Shown in pieces: positions 33,893 to 41,864 of a stretch of 64,000 bases of DNA. Numbering within the stretch: position 1 is the first letter of the stretch; each line of letters begins with the position of its first letter. Source of the DNA: DATBGS01 sp036557885 (GTDB lineage Bacteria > Chloroflexota > Ktedonobacteria > Ktedonobacterales > DATBGS01). Location of the stretch: assembly GCA_036557885.1 (NCBI GenBank), contig DATBGS010000165.1, positions 248,001-312,000 on the forward strand, written 5' to 3'. Below the pieces are notes generated by a model. That model was not told the DNA's origin. It saw only the letters and a program-made list of their open reading frames with translations, and did no database searches. The translations under genes and the position numbers were made by a program.

Positions 33893-35075
33893 GCTGCACA
33901 ATCATCGCCACGCCCTGGCCGCCGCCGATGCACAACGTTGCCAGGCCGGTGCGCGCCTGTCGCCGCTGCATCGCGTAGAGCAGCGTCACCAGCACGCGCG
34001 TGCCGCTCGCGCCAATCGGGTGCCCCAGCGCGATTGCGCCGCCGTTCACGTTCAGCTTCGCCCGATCAAAGCCTAGCTCCTTGCCAACCGCCACCGACTG
34101 CGCCGCAAACGCTTCGTTGGCCTCCACCAGATCAAGCTGGCTGACCTTTAGCCCGCCCTTCTCCAGGGCGCGTTTGGTGGCTGGCACCGGCCCCATGCCC
34201 ATCACACGCGGCTCCACGCCCGCCGAGGCATAGCTGCGAATCGTCGCCATTGGCTTCAGGCCAAGCTGGTCAGCCTTGCGGCGGCTCATCACCACCACCG
34301 CCGCGCCGCCATCGTTCAGGCCGGACGAGTTGCCCGCCGTGACCATGCCGCCCTGCGTCTTGAAGGCCGGGCGCAGCTTCGCCAGCCCTTCCGCCGTCGT
34401 ATCAGCGCGGGGCTGCTGGTCCACCTCAAAGAGCGTCGGCCCCTTCTTGCCAGGCACCTCCACCGGCACAATCTCATCGCGGAAGGCGCCCGTCTCAATC
34501 GCCCGCACCGCCCGCTGCTGGCTCTCCAGCGCGAAGGCGTCCAGTTCCTCGCGGGTCAGATGCGCGTCGGTGCAGATGTTCTCCGCCGTCATCCCCATGT
34601 GGCAGCTCTCGAACGCATCCCACAGCCCATCGCGGATCATCTCATCCACCAGCGGCGCATCGCCCATGCGATAGCCAAAACGCGCCTTCTCCATCAGATA
34701 CGGCGCCCGGCTCATGCTCTCCATGCCGCCCGCGACGACTATCTCCGCATCGCCCAGCTTGATCGCCTGCGCCGCCAGCATCACCGCCTTGAGGCCGCTG
34801 CCGCAGACCTTGTTGATCGTCATGCTTGGAATGGTGACGGGCAGCCCGGCGTGGATGGCCGCCTGCCGCGCCGGATTCTGTCCCAGCCCGGCTTGCAGCA
34901 CATTGCCCAGAATGACCTCATCCACCTGCTCCGGCTTGAGGTCGGCCCGCTTCAACGCTTCCTTAATACAAATCGCGCCCAGTTCGACGGCTGGCACATC
35001 CGCCAGCCCGCCGCCATAGGTGCCAATCGCTGTACGCACTCCGCTCACAATGACCGCTTCTTGTACATCGGCCAT
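33888..35075 (-). CDS. phaA: acetyl-CoA acetyltransferase (thiolase)
   Basis: 395 residues. Condenses two acetyl-CoA to acetoacetyl-CoA, the first step of PHB synthesis. The active-site Cys is in NKVCGSGLKAV (C91), the His in LGHPIGASG and the second Cys in LCIGGGQG (C382). Full length for a biosynthetic thiolase. It lies between phaB and phaC. The use in PHA synthesis is inferred from context, since the same enzyme also serves beta-oxidation. Confidence 0.93.
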   Translation of the reverse strand: MADVQEAVIVSGVRTAIGTYGGGLADVPAVELGAICIKEALKRADLKPEQVDEVILGNVLQAGLGQNPARQAAIHAGLPVTIPSMTINKVCGSGLKAVMLAAQAIKLGDAEIVVAGGMESMSRAPYLMEKARFGYRMGDAPLVDEMIRDGLWDAFESCHMGMTAENICTDAHLTREELDAFALESQQRAVRAIETGAFRDEIVPVEVPGKKGPTLFEVDQQPRADTTAEGLAKLRPAFKTQGGMVTAGNSSGLNDGGAAVVVMSRRKADQLGLKPMATIRSYASAGVEPRVMGMGPVPATKRALEKGGLKVSQLDLVEANEAFAAQSVAVGKELGFDRAKLNVNGGAIALGHPIGASGTRVLVTLLYAMQRRQARTGLATLCIGGGQGVAMIVQR

Positions 35076-35127
35076 GAGTTGTGCTCCTTTATAGTTCCCA
35101 GTGAATCTGATTGATTGCTCTTATTGC

Positions 35128-35396
35128 CTGTAGCACCGGCGTCCCGCCGGTTGTTGGCAAGCGCCAACGTTCGCGGCTGGCGACGGGTGCCCGGCCCCGC
35201 GTGTAGCCCCGGCCACCGCCTGCCCTTCTGTCTTAGGGTGCCGGGCCGTCCCCAGGCGCCAACGTTTCCTCTCGCCACGAGGCACCGGCACCCCTCAATG
35301 CAGGGGCACAGGGGGCGCCGGGGCTACACGCGGCTGCTCTGCCCGTAGCCCCGGCCACCGCCTGCCCTTCTGTCTTAGGGTGCCGGGGAAAGCGGC
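35128..35396. repeat. array of class A repeats, two interrupted by class C
   Basis: Fills the phaB-phaA gap. It has at least five A-type pieces. Two (35201-35244 and 35344-35390) carry the same 20-nt insert with CCCTTCTGTCTTAGG between CACC and GTGCCGGG. A class B unit (CCCCTCAATGCAGGGG) lies at about 35291. Confidence 0.85.
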
Positions 35397-36145
35397 TAAA
35401 TATACACCCCGCCATTGATACTAATCGCCTGGGCCGTCATGTAATCGCCCTCGCTGACGATATAGCGCACGCAGGCGGCAATCTCCTCGGACGTGCCAAA
35501 GCGCCCCATCGGGATTTTGTCCAGAATGCGCTGGCGAATGTTCTCCGGCACCTCCCAGAGCATATCCGTCTCCGTGAAGCCAGGGCAGACGGCGTTCACC
35601 GTGATGCCATGCCGCGACACCTCCAGCGCCACCGACTTCGTGAAGCCGATGATGCCTGCCTTCGTCGCCGCGTAGTTGGCCTGGCCGATGTTGCCCGCCA
35701 GCGCCACAAACGAACTGATATTCACAATCTTGCCGTGTCTGCGCTCCAGCATATACGGCAGGACATGCTTGGTGCAGTTAAAGACGCTGCCCAGGTTGGT
35801 GTGGATGACCTCATCCCACTGGCCCCTGGTCATGTTCTTGAGCGTTTTGTCGCGGGTGATGCCCGCGTTGTTGATCAGGATGTCTACCTGCCCAAACTTC
35901 TGAACGGTCGCCTTGACCATCTCGCCCGCCTGGTCGTAATCGGAGACATCCGCCTTCACCACCAGCGCCTTCACCCCGTATTCTGCCTCGATCTCTCTGC
36001 CCAGCGCCTCGGCAGCATCCGCGCTGGTGACATAGTTGACGACAATATGAGCGCCTGTTGCGGCCAACTCCTTGGCGATGAATTGACCAATCCCGCGTCC
36101 CGCGCCGGTCACAATTGCCACCTGACCGTCCAGTCGTTTTGCCAT
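35396..36145 (-). CDS. phaB: acetoacetyl-CoA reductase (FabG-type SDR)
   Basis: 249 residues. NADPH-dependent short-chain dehydrogenase giving (R)-3-hydroxybutyryl-CoA. Cofactor motif GAGRGIGQ, NNAG (res. ~92), catalytic Ser in NISSFVALAG, Tyr/Lys in YAATKAG. The sequence is close to PhaB in ITRDKTLKNMTRGQWDEVI, but FabG is a possible alternative; the neighbours phaA and phaC favour PhaB. It is the first gene of the phaB-phaA-phaC set, with a 320-bp repeat-filled gap before phaA. Confidence 0.9.
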   Translation of the reverse strand: MAKRLDGQVAIVTGAGRGIGQFIAKELAATGAHIVVNYVTSADAAEALGREIEAEYGVKALVVKADVSDYDQAGEMVKATVQKFGQVDILINNAGITRDKTLKNMTRGQWDEVIHTNLGSVFNCTKHVLPYMLERRHGKIVNISSFVALAGNIGQANYAATKAGIIGFTKSVALEVSRHGITVNAVCPGFTETDMLWEVPENIRQRILDKIPMGRFGTSEEIAACVRYIVSEGDYMTAQAISINGGVYI

Positions 36146-36439
36146 GCTTGTGCTCCTTCTGCTGGCCCCTGATGGGAACAGGGCACATGCTCTCTCACAC
36201 TGAAACGCTCTCGTTTGGAACAGCGCCGATGCTGCCCCTTATTCGCAGGGATTGTAGCATATCGCACCACTGGAAAGCTCAGCACGGCAGCCACAGCGGT
36301 TGCTACACGAACACGAGTTTCTGAAAATTCCCCTGAAAACAGGCCGGGCAAGCACCTCTGCCGAGTACAAAGAAAGCGCCCCGATGGGTGTGCCCCATCC
36401 GGTGCAAGGATGACGTTTCGTTGCGCCTCTGTTGCCGCT

Positions 36440-37678
36440 TCAGGCAGTGAGAGGGGGAGGAGCCAGCGTTACCTGATAGCCCAGTTTTTCCAAGCGACGG
36501 ACCAACTGTTTCTGGATGGCTTGTCGATCCCATTCATCAAAGTAATTGCCGCCTAACTCCTGGTAGTCGCGATCCTCGGCCAGGAGATGATAAATGATGA
36601 TCAGTAAAGTATGGCCCACCGCAATCGTCGCCTTTTTCCCACCTCGTCGGGTAGCCAGTCGCTGATACTGGGCGGTGAGGTAGCAATCTTTGCTGTGGGT
36701 CGCTGCGTGGGCTGCCTCCACCAACGCCGTGCGCAACCACGGACTGCCTTTGCGCGTCCTGCCGCTTAAGCGTTTGCCCCCGCTTTCCTTGTTGCCTGGA
36801 CACATCCCCGCCCACGACGCCAGGTGCTGAGCACTCTTAAAGCGGCTCATCTCTGTCCCAATCTCCGCCAGGATCACTTCCGCCAAGCGCCGTTTGATGC
36901 CGGGGATGGTTTCGAGATGCCTCAACTGCCCATCAAAGGGACGCAAGCGCTCCCGGATCTCGGCACTCAAGTGGTCAATCTGCGCCTCCAAGGCCGCAAT
37001 GTGCGCAAGGTGTTCTTTGAGGAGCAAACGATGATGCTCCTGGAACCGTCCTTGCAACGCTTGCTCCAACAGGGCACGTTTGGATCGCATCCGCCCACGC
37101 GCGTACTCCGCGAGGATGGTCGGATCCGTTTCTCCCTGGAGGAAGGCAGCTAACATCTGACGGGCCGACTTTCCCATGAGATCCGAGGCCACCGAGGCCA
37201 GTTTGATGTTGGCGTCTTCGAGGAGCTTTTGCACCCGGTTGATGACCCGCGTGCGTTCTTCGGTCGCACTGATGCGGGAGCGGGTGAGATCGCGCACTTC
37301 TCGTTGCCAGGCCGGCGGGATGAAGCTGGGGCGCAGCAAGCCATGCTGCAACAGATCGGCAATCCACTCCGCATCTTTCACATCGGTCTTGCGTCCTGGC
37401 ACAGCTTTGATATGCTGCGCATTGACCACCAGCACCTCCAAGGCACCCTCCAGCACGTTGAAGATGGGCTTCCAAAAGACCCCAGTGGATTCCATGGCGA
37501 CATGCGTCACTCCCAGGCTCACCAGCCAGTCGCGCAGCCGGAGCAGATCTGGGGTCATGGTGCTGAAGACGCGGACTTCTTTCTGGCGCTGCCCGTGTTC
37601 ACCAGGGGTGATGGCGCAAGCTACCACGCTTTTCTTGTGCAGGTCGAGTCCAGCACACCGTTCGTAAACCAGTTGCAT
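36440..37678 (-). CDS. IS110-family transposase (DEDD type)
   Basis: 412 residues. The RuvC-like DEDD domain starts with YERCAGLDLHKKSVVACAI (first Asp) and includes VAMESTGVFWKPIFNVL (Glu) and GRKTDVKDAEWIADLL (Asp pair). The C-terminal Transposase_20 domain has LETIPGIKRRLAEVILAEIG, then ASWAGMCPGNKESGGK with its catalytic Ser-region. Intact and full length, so probably active. The ATG at 37678 follows GGGAGG. IS110 enzymes work with a bridge RNA from the non-coding end. Confidence 0.94.
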   Translation of the reverse strand: MQLVYERCAGLDLHKKSVVACAITPGEHGQRQKEVRVFSTMTPDLLRLRDWLVSLGVTHVAMESTGVFWKPIFNVLEGALEVLVVNAQHIKAVPGRKTDVKDAEWIADLLQHGLLRPSFIPPAWQREVRDLTRSRISATEERTRVINRVQKLLEDANIKLASVASDLMGKSARQMLAAFLQGETDPTILAEYARGRMRSKRALLEQALQGRFQEHHRLLLKEHLAHIAALEAQIDHLSAEIRERLRPFDGQLRHLETIPGIKRRLAEVILAEIGTEMSRFKSAQHLASWAGMCPGNKESGGKRLSGRTRKGSPWLRTALVEAAHAATHSKDCYLTAQYQRLATRRGGKKATIAVGHTLLIIIYHLLAEDRDYQELGGNYFDEWDRQAIQKQLVRRLEKLGYQVTLAPPPLTA

Positions 37679-37689
37679 GTGGCACCTCC

Positions 37690-37910
37690 CAGAAGCAATG
37701 AACGGGCAAGGAGATGCCAGGCGTGGGGCAAAAATTCCCCTACGTGCTTCGCTTCTCAGCGAGCAACAGACGGTGGTGCTTGGCTGGCATCTAGATCACA
37801 TTGGTGGACAGGCTCTTGGCACTAAGTTTATCTCGATCCTTGCCATTGTCCCGTTCTGAACCTAGTGTACCGCTTTTCATGCGCGGTGGTGCCCCAGCGG
37901 GGCATGTCAT
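37690..37910 (-). ncRNA. candidate IS110 bridge RNA region
   Basis: The 5' non-coding end upstream of the transposase is where IS110-group elements encode their bridge RNA. It contains inverted pairs such as TGCCCC-AGC-GGGGCA (about 37890-37904) and no ORF. The exact RNA ends and the target and donor loops cannot be fixed by eye. Confidence 0.4.
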
Positions 37911-37923
37911 ATTGGTGGCGAAT

Positions 37924-37991
37924 TTGACGGGAGTTGACGGGGTTTGGCGGGAGTTGACGGGCTTGGCAAAGTCGAACTTATGTTCTACACT
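37924..37991 (+). promoter_or_regulatory. promoter with four phased 10-bp repeats
   Basis: TTGACGGGAG, TTGACGGGGT, TTGGCGGGAG, TTGACGGGCT start at 37924, 37934, 37944 and 37954, an exact 10-bp period on one DNA face. They abut a TTGGCA box (37963-37968), a 17-bp spacer and TACACT (37986-37991). They look like an operator or iteron set for the HTH gene at 38089. Confidence 0.65.
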
Positions 37992-38088
37992 TGAAAAGGG
38001 GCAAGCGCACAAACGATCTGGCGCGTGAGCCACCAGTGCAAGAGAAGCTGCGCCCAGACGCGGCGCGAATGGAAAGGATGAGGAGAAG

Positions 38089-38385
38089 ATGAGGCAACCA
38101 GGACGTGTGCAGATGCAGGTGGGAGAGTTCTATACGGTGCAGGGCGCGGCGCGGGCGCTGGGCCTGTCGTACTGGACGGTGTATCGCTATGTGCGGCGGT
38201 CAAACGTGCCCAGGACATACCTGGGCAGCCACATGCTGCTGCGGCTGGAGGATTTGAGCGAACTGGAGACACGGGCAGAGGCGCCCGCGCCCTGGGGCAA
38301 GGAGTGCCCGGAGTGCGGCAGCCTGGCGCTGGTGCACGAAGAAGGCTGCCAGAAGTGCCACGCCTGCGGCTATTCCGTGTGTTAG
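38089..38385 (+). CDS. small HTH protein with C-terminal zinc ribbon
   Basis: 98 residues. The N-terminal half is an excisionase/MerR-like helix-turn-helix (YTVQGAARALGLSYWTVYRY, then PRTYLGSHMLLRLEDLSEL). The C-terminal third has ECPECG and CQKCHACGYSVC, a zinc ribbon. Such proteins often control or help recombination or replication in plasmid-like units. It stands upstream of the helicase gene, now separated by a class D insertion. It may bind the phased repeats before it; that is inference. ATG 38089 has AGGAG only 3 bp upstream; ATG 38113 is an alternative. Confidence 0.7.
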   Translation: MRQPGRVQMQVGEFYTVQGAARALGLSYWTVYRYVRRSNVPRTYLGSHMLLRLEDLSELETRAEAPAPWGKECPECGSLALVHEEGCQKCHACGYSVC

Positions 38386-38590
38386 CCCCGGCGACTAATG
38401 AAGAGAACTGGCGACTAAAGATCGCGTCTAAGGGCTTTCAGCCACCAAGTCCGCCTTCGCGGACTCCCATCCCCCCTCCTGCCAATACTCGTGGCAAGAA
38501 GGGGCTGGGGGAACCTGCGCAGGCAGGTTTGGCGGCGTCCGCAGACGCCCTTAGGCGCGATCTTTAGTCGCCAGCCTCCCCCCGGCGACT
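38386..38590. repeat. class D palindrome inserted in a class A repeat
   Basis: Outer stem GGCGACTAAAGATCGCG / CGCGATCTTTAGTCGCC with AGTCCGC-CTTC-GCGGACT, GGGGCTGGG-type and AACCTGC-GCAG-GCAGGTT branches. It is bounded by an 11-bp direct repeat CCCCGGCGACT (38386-38396 and 38580-38590). Joining the outside parts restores a class A unit, TAGCCCCGGCGACTCTGCCG, so the 11-bp repeat looks like a target-site duplication. Confidence 0.8.
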
Positions 38591-38621
38591 CTGCCGGAGT
38601 AAGAATGTGAGGAATGTGACG

Positions 38622-40832
38622 ATGAGTGTGATTGAAGAACCCATGCTCCCCAACGCGGTTAAGGCCGAAGAAGCGCTGCTCGGCTCGATCTTGCTCGATC
38701 CCGCAGCGCTGAGTGACGCCCGCTCGCTCTCGCCGGACGACTTCTATCGCCTGGACCACCAGACGATCTTCGCCCGCATCCGCGAACTGGAGGCCGAAGG
38801 CACCCCGGTAGACTATCTCACCCTGGCTGCGCGCCTGGATCGGCGTGGCGAACTCAACAGCATCGGCGGGCAATTTCGCCTGCTGGAACTGGTCAACACC
38901 GTACCCACCTCCACCCACGCCCCCTACTACGCCGATCTCGTCAAGAAGGCGGCGGACGGGCGCAAGGTCGTGCAGGTCGCCACCGTGCTCGCCCAGGTCG
39001 GCTACTATAGCAGCGACCCCGCTCAGGCCGCTGCCCAACTCGTCTCCGAGCAGCTTGCCACGCCGCACGCGGAAGACGAGCCAGCCGAGCGGCTGACGCC
39101 GGAGCAGGCTCGCGACAAGCTCAAGCAACTGGCGCCCACCTGGGCCAGCCTGCGCGATCTGATGGCGCGGGAGTATCCGCCCACGCTCTGGGTGGTGCCC
39201 GGCCTGCTGCCGGAGGGCCTGACCCTGCTGGCGGCCAAGCCCAAGCTCGGCAAGTCGTGGATGGCGCTCGGCCTGGCGCTGGCGGTGGCCGCTGGCGGCG
39301 TGGCGCTCGGCCAGACCCGCGTGGAACCAGGCGCGGTGCTCTACCTGGCCCTGGAAGACAGCCCCAAACGCCTCACGTATCGCACCAGGCAACTGCTTGG
39401 CGACGCGCCTGCCCCGGAGCGGCTGACCCTGGCGACGGAAAGCCCCCGGCTGGATGACGGCGGCCTGGCGCAGATTGACCTCTGGCTGCAAGCCACGCCT
39501 GGCGCTCGCCTCGTCATTCTGGATACGCTCGCCAAGCTGCGCGGGCGCAGCCGGTCCAGCACGCTCTACGGCGACGACTACGCCTCGCTGGAGGCCGTGC
39601 AGAAGCTCGCGCACCACTACGGCGTGGGCATCCTGGTCATCCACCACACCGGCAAGGAGAGCCGCGACGACGCCCTCGATGAGGTCAACGCCACGCAGGG
39701 CTTGAATGGCGTGGCCGACAACATCCTCGTCCTGCGGCGCGAGCGCGGCAAGGCCGACGCGACCTTGATCGGGGATGGCCGCGAACTCAACGGCATCGAA
39801 CTCTCGCTCGCCTTCGACACCACCACTGGCGCCTGGTCCATCGTGGAACCCAGGCCAGCGCCGCTGGCGCCTACGCCAGCGGGCGAGGAGATCGTGCGCT
39901 ATCTGCTGGCGATAGGCAGGCCAGCGGGTACGGGTGAGATTGCTGAGGCAACAGGCAGGACTGAACAAGCAGCAAGCAACCTTGTAGTAGAAATGGAGAC
40001 GGCGGGGACGATCATTAGGGTGCGGCGTGGGGTATATAAGGCTCGTGTGGTGGGTAGAGGTGTAAAGGGTGTAAAGGGTGTAAATGACAAGCGCGGCGCT
40101 GCTGCGGAGAGGGGTGGTGTAATCAATGTAATTGGTGTAACCGGTGTAAATGACGAGGAAGACGGTGCAGCAGCGCGTGCTCTCCTCTTCTCCTCACTCT
40201 CAGAAGAAGAAGAGAGAAAGAGAGAGAACAACGCGATTACACCTTCTACACCTTCTACACCGAAGAGTAAGGGTATCGCAATATCTACCGATTACACCGG
40301 GGTAGAGAAAACCGCACCGCCTGAAGAAGCCCCGCCCGTAGCCCCGGCCACCGTGCCGGGCCGTCCCCAGGAGCCAACGGTGCCCTCTGCCACGCCTGCA
40401 CCGGCACCCCTCAATGCAGGGGCACAGGGGTCGCCGGTGCTACCAGCACAGCAAGCACCCGTAGCCCCGGCCACCCCTCAAAGCAGGGGCACCGCCGTGC
40501 CGGGCCGTCCCCAGGAGCCGCTGGCGCCTGGCCTGCTGCCCAACCCCGGCCAGCAGCCCACGCCCCACCTCCAGACGACGACCCTCGCGGTGCTGGAGAC
40601 GCTGCTGCTCCAGCCAGAGCGCTTCTTCACCGAAGAAGCCGTCGTCCGCTGTGCCGCCCGCCTCATCTGGCGCGGCGACCCGGCCAACCGCGATGAGGCG
40701 CAGCCCTTTCTGGAGCACTGGCTCGCTCGCTTCGGGCTGGTCCCCATCGAGAAATGGGATGACTGGCTCGACATGGAGCACCAGGCGCTCTACTACGAGC
40801 TGGCCATCATCCGCGAGGCTGGGCGCCGCTAA
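38622..40832 (+). CDS. replicative helicase / RepA-like ATPase with DnaB-N domain
   Basis: 736 residues. Residues ~1-125 match the DnaB N-terminal domain (VKAEEALLGSILLDPAAL, STHAPYYADLV). A RecA/AAA_25-type ATPase follows with Walker A AKPKLGKS (res. 205-212), YLALEDS and Walker B LVILDTLAK, like plasmid RepA hexameric helicases. A winged-helix-like part (res. ~425-475) leads into a low-complexity zone encoded by 9-bp iterons and by repeats, then a conserved C-terminus (LETLLLQPERFFTEEAVV). Start ATG 38622 behind GAGGA. Probably the initiator or helicase of a plasmid-like element. Its stop overlaps the convergent gene. Confidence 0.82.
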   Translation: MSVIEEPMLPNAVKAEEALLGSILLDPAALSDARSLSPDDFYRLDHQTIFARIRELEAEGTPVDYLTLAARLDRRGELNSIGGQFRLLELVNTVPTSTHAPYYADLVKKAADGRKVVQVATVLAQVGYYSSDPAQAAAQLVSEQLATPHAEDEPAERLTPEQARDKLKQLAPTWASLRDLMAREYPPTLWVVPGLLPEGLTLLAAKPKLGKSWMALGLALAVAAGGVALGQTRVEPGAVLYLALEDSPKRLTYRTRQLLGDAPAPERLTLATESPRLDDGGLAQIDLWLQATPGARLVILDTLAKLRGRSRSSTLYGDDYASLEAVQKLAHHYGVGILVIHHTGKESRDDALDEVNATQGLNGVADNILVLRRERGKADATLIGDGRELNGIELSLAFDTTTGAWSIVEPRPAPLAPTPAGEEIVRYLLAIGRPAGTGEIAEATGRTEQAASNLVVEMETAGTIIRVRRGVYKARVVGRGVKGVKGVNDKRGAAAERGGVINVIGVTGVNDEEDGAAARALLFSSLSEEEERKRENNAITPSTPSTPKSKGIAISTDYTGVEKTAPPEEAPPVAPATVPGRPQEPTVPSATPAPAPLNAGAQGSPVLPAQQAPVAPATPQSRGTAVPGRPQEPLAPGLLPNPGQQPTPHLQTTTLAVLETLLLQPERFFTEEAVVRCAARLIWRGDPANRDEAQPFLEHWLARFGLVPIEKWDDWLDMEHQALYYELAIIREAGRR
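40059..40298. repeat. 9-bp iteron clusters inside the helicase gene (candidate origin)
   Basis: Direct: GGTGTAAAG x2 and GGTGTAAAT at 40059-40085; GGTGTAATC, AATGTAATT, GGTGTAACC, GGTGTAAAT at 40116-40151. Inverted: GATTACACC, TTCTACACC x2 at 40235-40261 and GATTACACC at 40290-40298. Between them is a purine/pyrimidine tract (CTCTCCTCTTCTCC / AGAAGAAGAAGAGAGAAAG). Iterons within the initiator gene are known from phage lambda O and several plasmids. Confidence 0.7.
40334..40532. repeat. array of class A and B repeats inside the helicase gene
   Basis: Two plain A copies, a degenerate A with B (CCCCTCAATGCAGGGG), and an A interrupted by an inverted B (40460-40505: GGCCACC, 21-nt insert, GTGCCGGG). 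Read in frame as VAPATVPG and VAPAT-PQSRGTA-VPG. Confidence 0.85.
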
Positions 40833-41620
40833 CGCGCCCGCTTTGGCGTGGATGCCTGTGCCCAGGCGGGCTTGTAGGTCTTGATGCGCTCCGGCAGGAG
40901 CGCTTTGGGCGGGCGTGTCCCAAACAGCCGTCGCCAGCACGCCCGCCAGCCCTCCTCCTCCGCTTGCAGCAGCTCCTCTTCCTCCCAGACACGCAGCGTG
41001 CTGTCCAGCGTGACCCACACCCGCCGCATCTGCTGCTCCAGCGCCGCCTGCCACTCGTCAGCGTTCGCCTCTCCCGTGAGGAGAGCGCGGCGCGTGCGAG
41101 CGGCTAAGCGCACCAGCAAGTCCAGGTCGTCATCCAGCAGACGGGAGAACGTCCCCTCAGCAATGGCAGCGCAGACCGAGCTAATCGAGCGGCCCTGCAA
41201 GCTCTCCAGGGCAGGCGGCTGGCGCAGCGCGGGTGCCCCGCCATTGGCGCGATGCTTCTGCGCGCGGCGTCTGTCTCCATACGCCAGGCAGGTGAGCAGC
41301 ACATGCACCATATTCCGAAAGCTCAAGGCACGCCCGGAGAAGTCCTCATACGGCACAGGCGGACGCTCGTAGGCCGTGCCCCTGCTTTGAGGGGTAGCCG
41401 CGTTCCCCGGCACAGTGGCCGGGGCTACGAGCGTCTGTAGCCCCGCCGACCCTGGCGGGCCGTTCCCCGGCACAGTGGCCGGGGCTACGAGCGGGCGCTC
41501 GTTGGTAGCCCCGGCCACCGTGCCGGGGACTCGTGGGAGGAAGGCGGAAAGATCGTCGGAAGGCAGGAACGAACGGAAGTAGGCAACGGCAGCGATGGTG
41601 TCGAACCAGGCGGTAGACAT
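40829..41620 (-). CDS. unknown module protein, copy 2
   Basis: 263 residues, near-identical to the product at 26602-27408 with differences scattered throughout (for example LTGEANADEW against LKREENADEW). It carries the same in-frame repeat tract early on (PGTVAGATN, LVAPATVPGNG, TPQSRGTA). The helical C-terminal part (WRACWRRLFGTRPPKALLPE) is conserved in both copies, which argues for selection. It ends in a TAG overlapping the helicase stop on the opposite strand. The start is ATG 41620 with AAAGGAG. Function unknown. Confidence 0.65.
   Translation of the reverse strand: MSTAWFDTIAAVAYFRSFLPSDDLSAFLPRVPGTVAGATNERPLVAPATVPGNGPPGSAGLQTLVAPATVPGNAATPQSRGTAYERPPVPYEDFSGRALSFRNMVHVLLTCLAYGDRRRAQKHRANGGAPALRQPPALESLQGRSISSVCAAIAEGTFSRLLDDDLDLLVRLAARTRRALLTGEANADEWQAALEQQMRRVWVTLDSTLRVWEEEELLQAEEEGWRACWRRLFGTRPPKALLPERIKTYKPAWAQASTPKRAR
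41374..41533. repeat. array of class A and B repeats inside the gene
   Basis: Same order as the array at 26694-26850, inverted: class B next to CTAC, then three class A copies, with an added A copy at 41505-41530. Confidence 0.85.
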
Positions 41621-41835
41621 GGGGTGCAGGCTCCTTTCGCGTCGCATTGGACGCTTACTCGAATGAAACCTGCCAGGAACGAAGTGGTAATCACGTGATA
41701 CCCTCTATACTGTTGGTGCTTCATCCCCGGCAGGTTCCGGGATGGGGTAATCGTGATGCGACATGCCTCATTAGGCCCGTCGCATCAGTTGTATTTTGGC
41801 GTATCACCTCCTCGTGTGATAGTTGGCTTGCTGCA
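41621..41835 (-). promoter_or_regulatory. conserved structured leader, copy 2
   Basis: The same leader as at 26385-26601. The 9-bp stem TGATGCGAC / GTCGCATCA is at 41754-41787, and the competing segment (AATGCGAC on the minus strand) is at 41641-41648 beside the ribosome site. Relative to the gene, the hairpin loop is inverted compared with copy 1. Confidence 0.6.
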
Positions 41836-41864
41836 AGTATACCGAAGGATTTCCCGCATGTCAA
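41836..41864 (-). promoter_or_regulatory. sigma70-type promoter of module copy 2
   Basis: On the minus strand TTGACA (41859-41864), 17-bp spacer, TATACT (41836-41841). The -35 box overlaps the start codon of the divergent WD40 gene. Confidence 0.8.

Larger units (their letters stand above)
36300..37910. mobile_element. IS110-family insertion sequence (ends approximate)
   Basis: It holds one transposase gene on the minus strand, ~140 bp of non-coding DNA at its 3' side and ~230 bp at its 5' side. No terminal inverted repeat is visible, as usual for IS110. The 11-mer AAAATTCCCCT occurs on both sides (36324-36334 and 37731-37741). Exact ends would need an empty-site comparison. Confidence 0.75.

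Noticed and set aside
38415..39968. Long minus-strand open frame opposite the helicase gene
   Set aside because: It reads through a class D repeat and has a biased composition; the plus strand has Walker motifs and a ribosome site.
40059..40298. GGTGTA repeats as a simple microsatellite
   Set aside because: The strict 9-bp period, mixed third triplets, both orientations and presence in both module copies fit iterons better than slippage alone.
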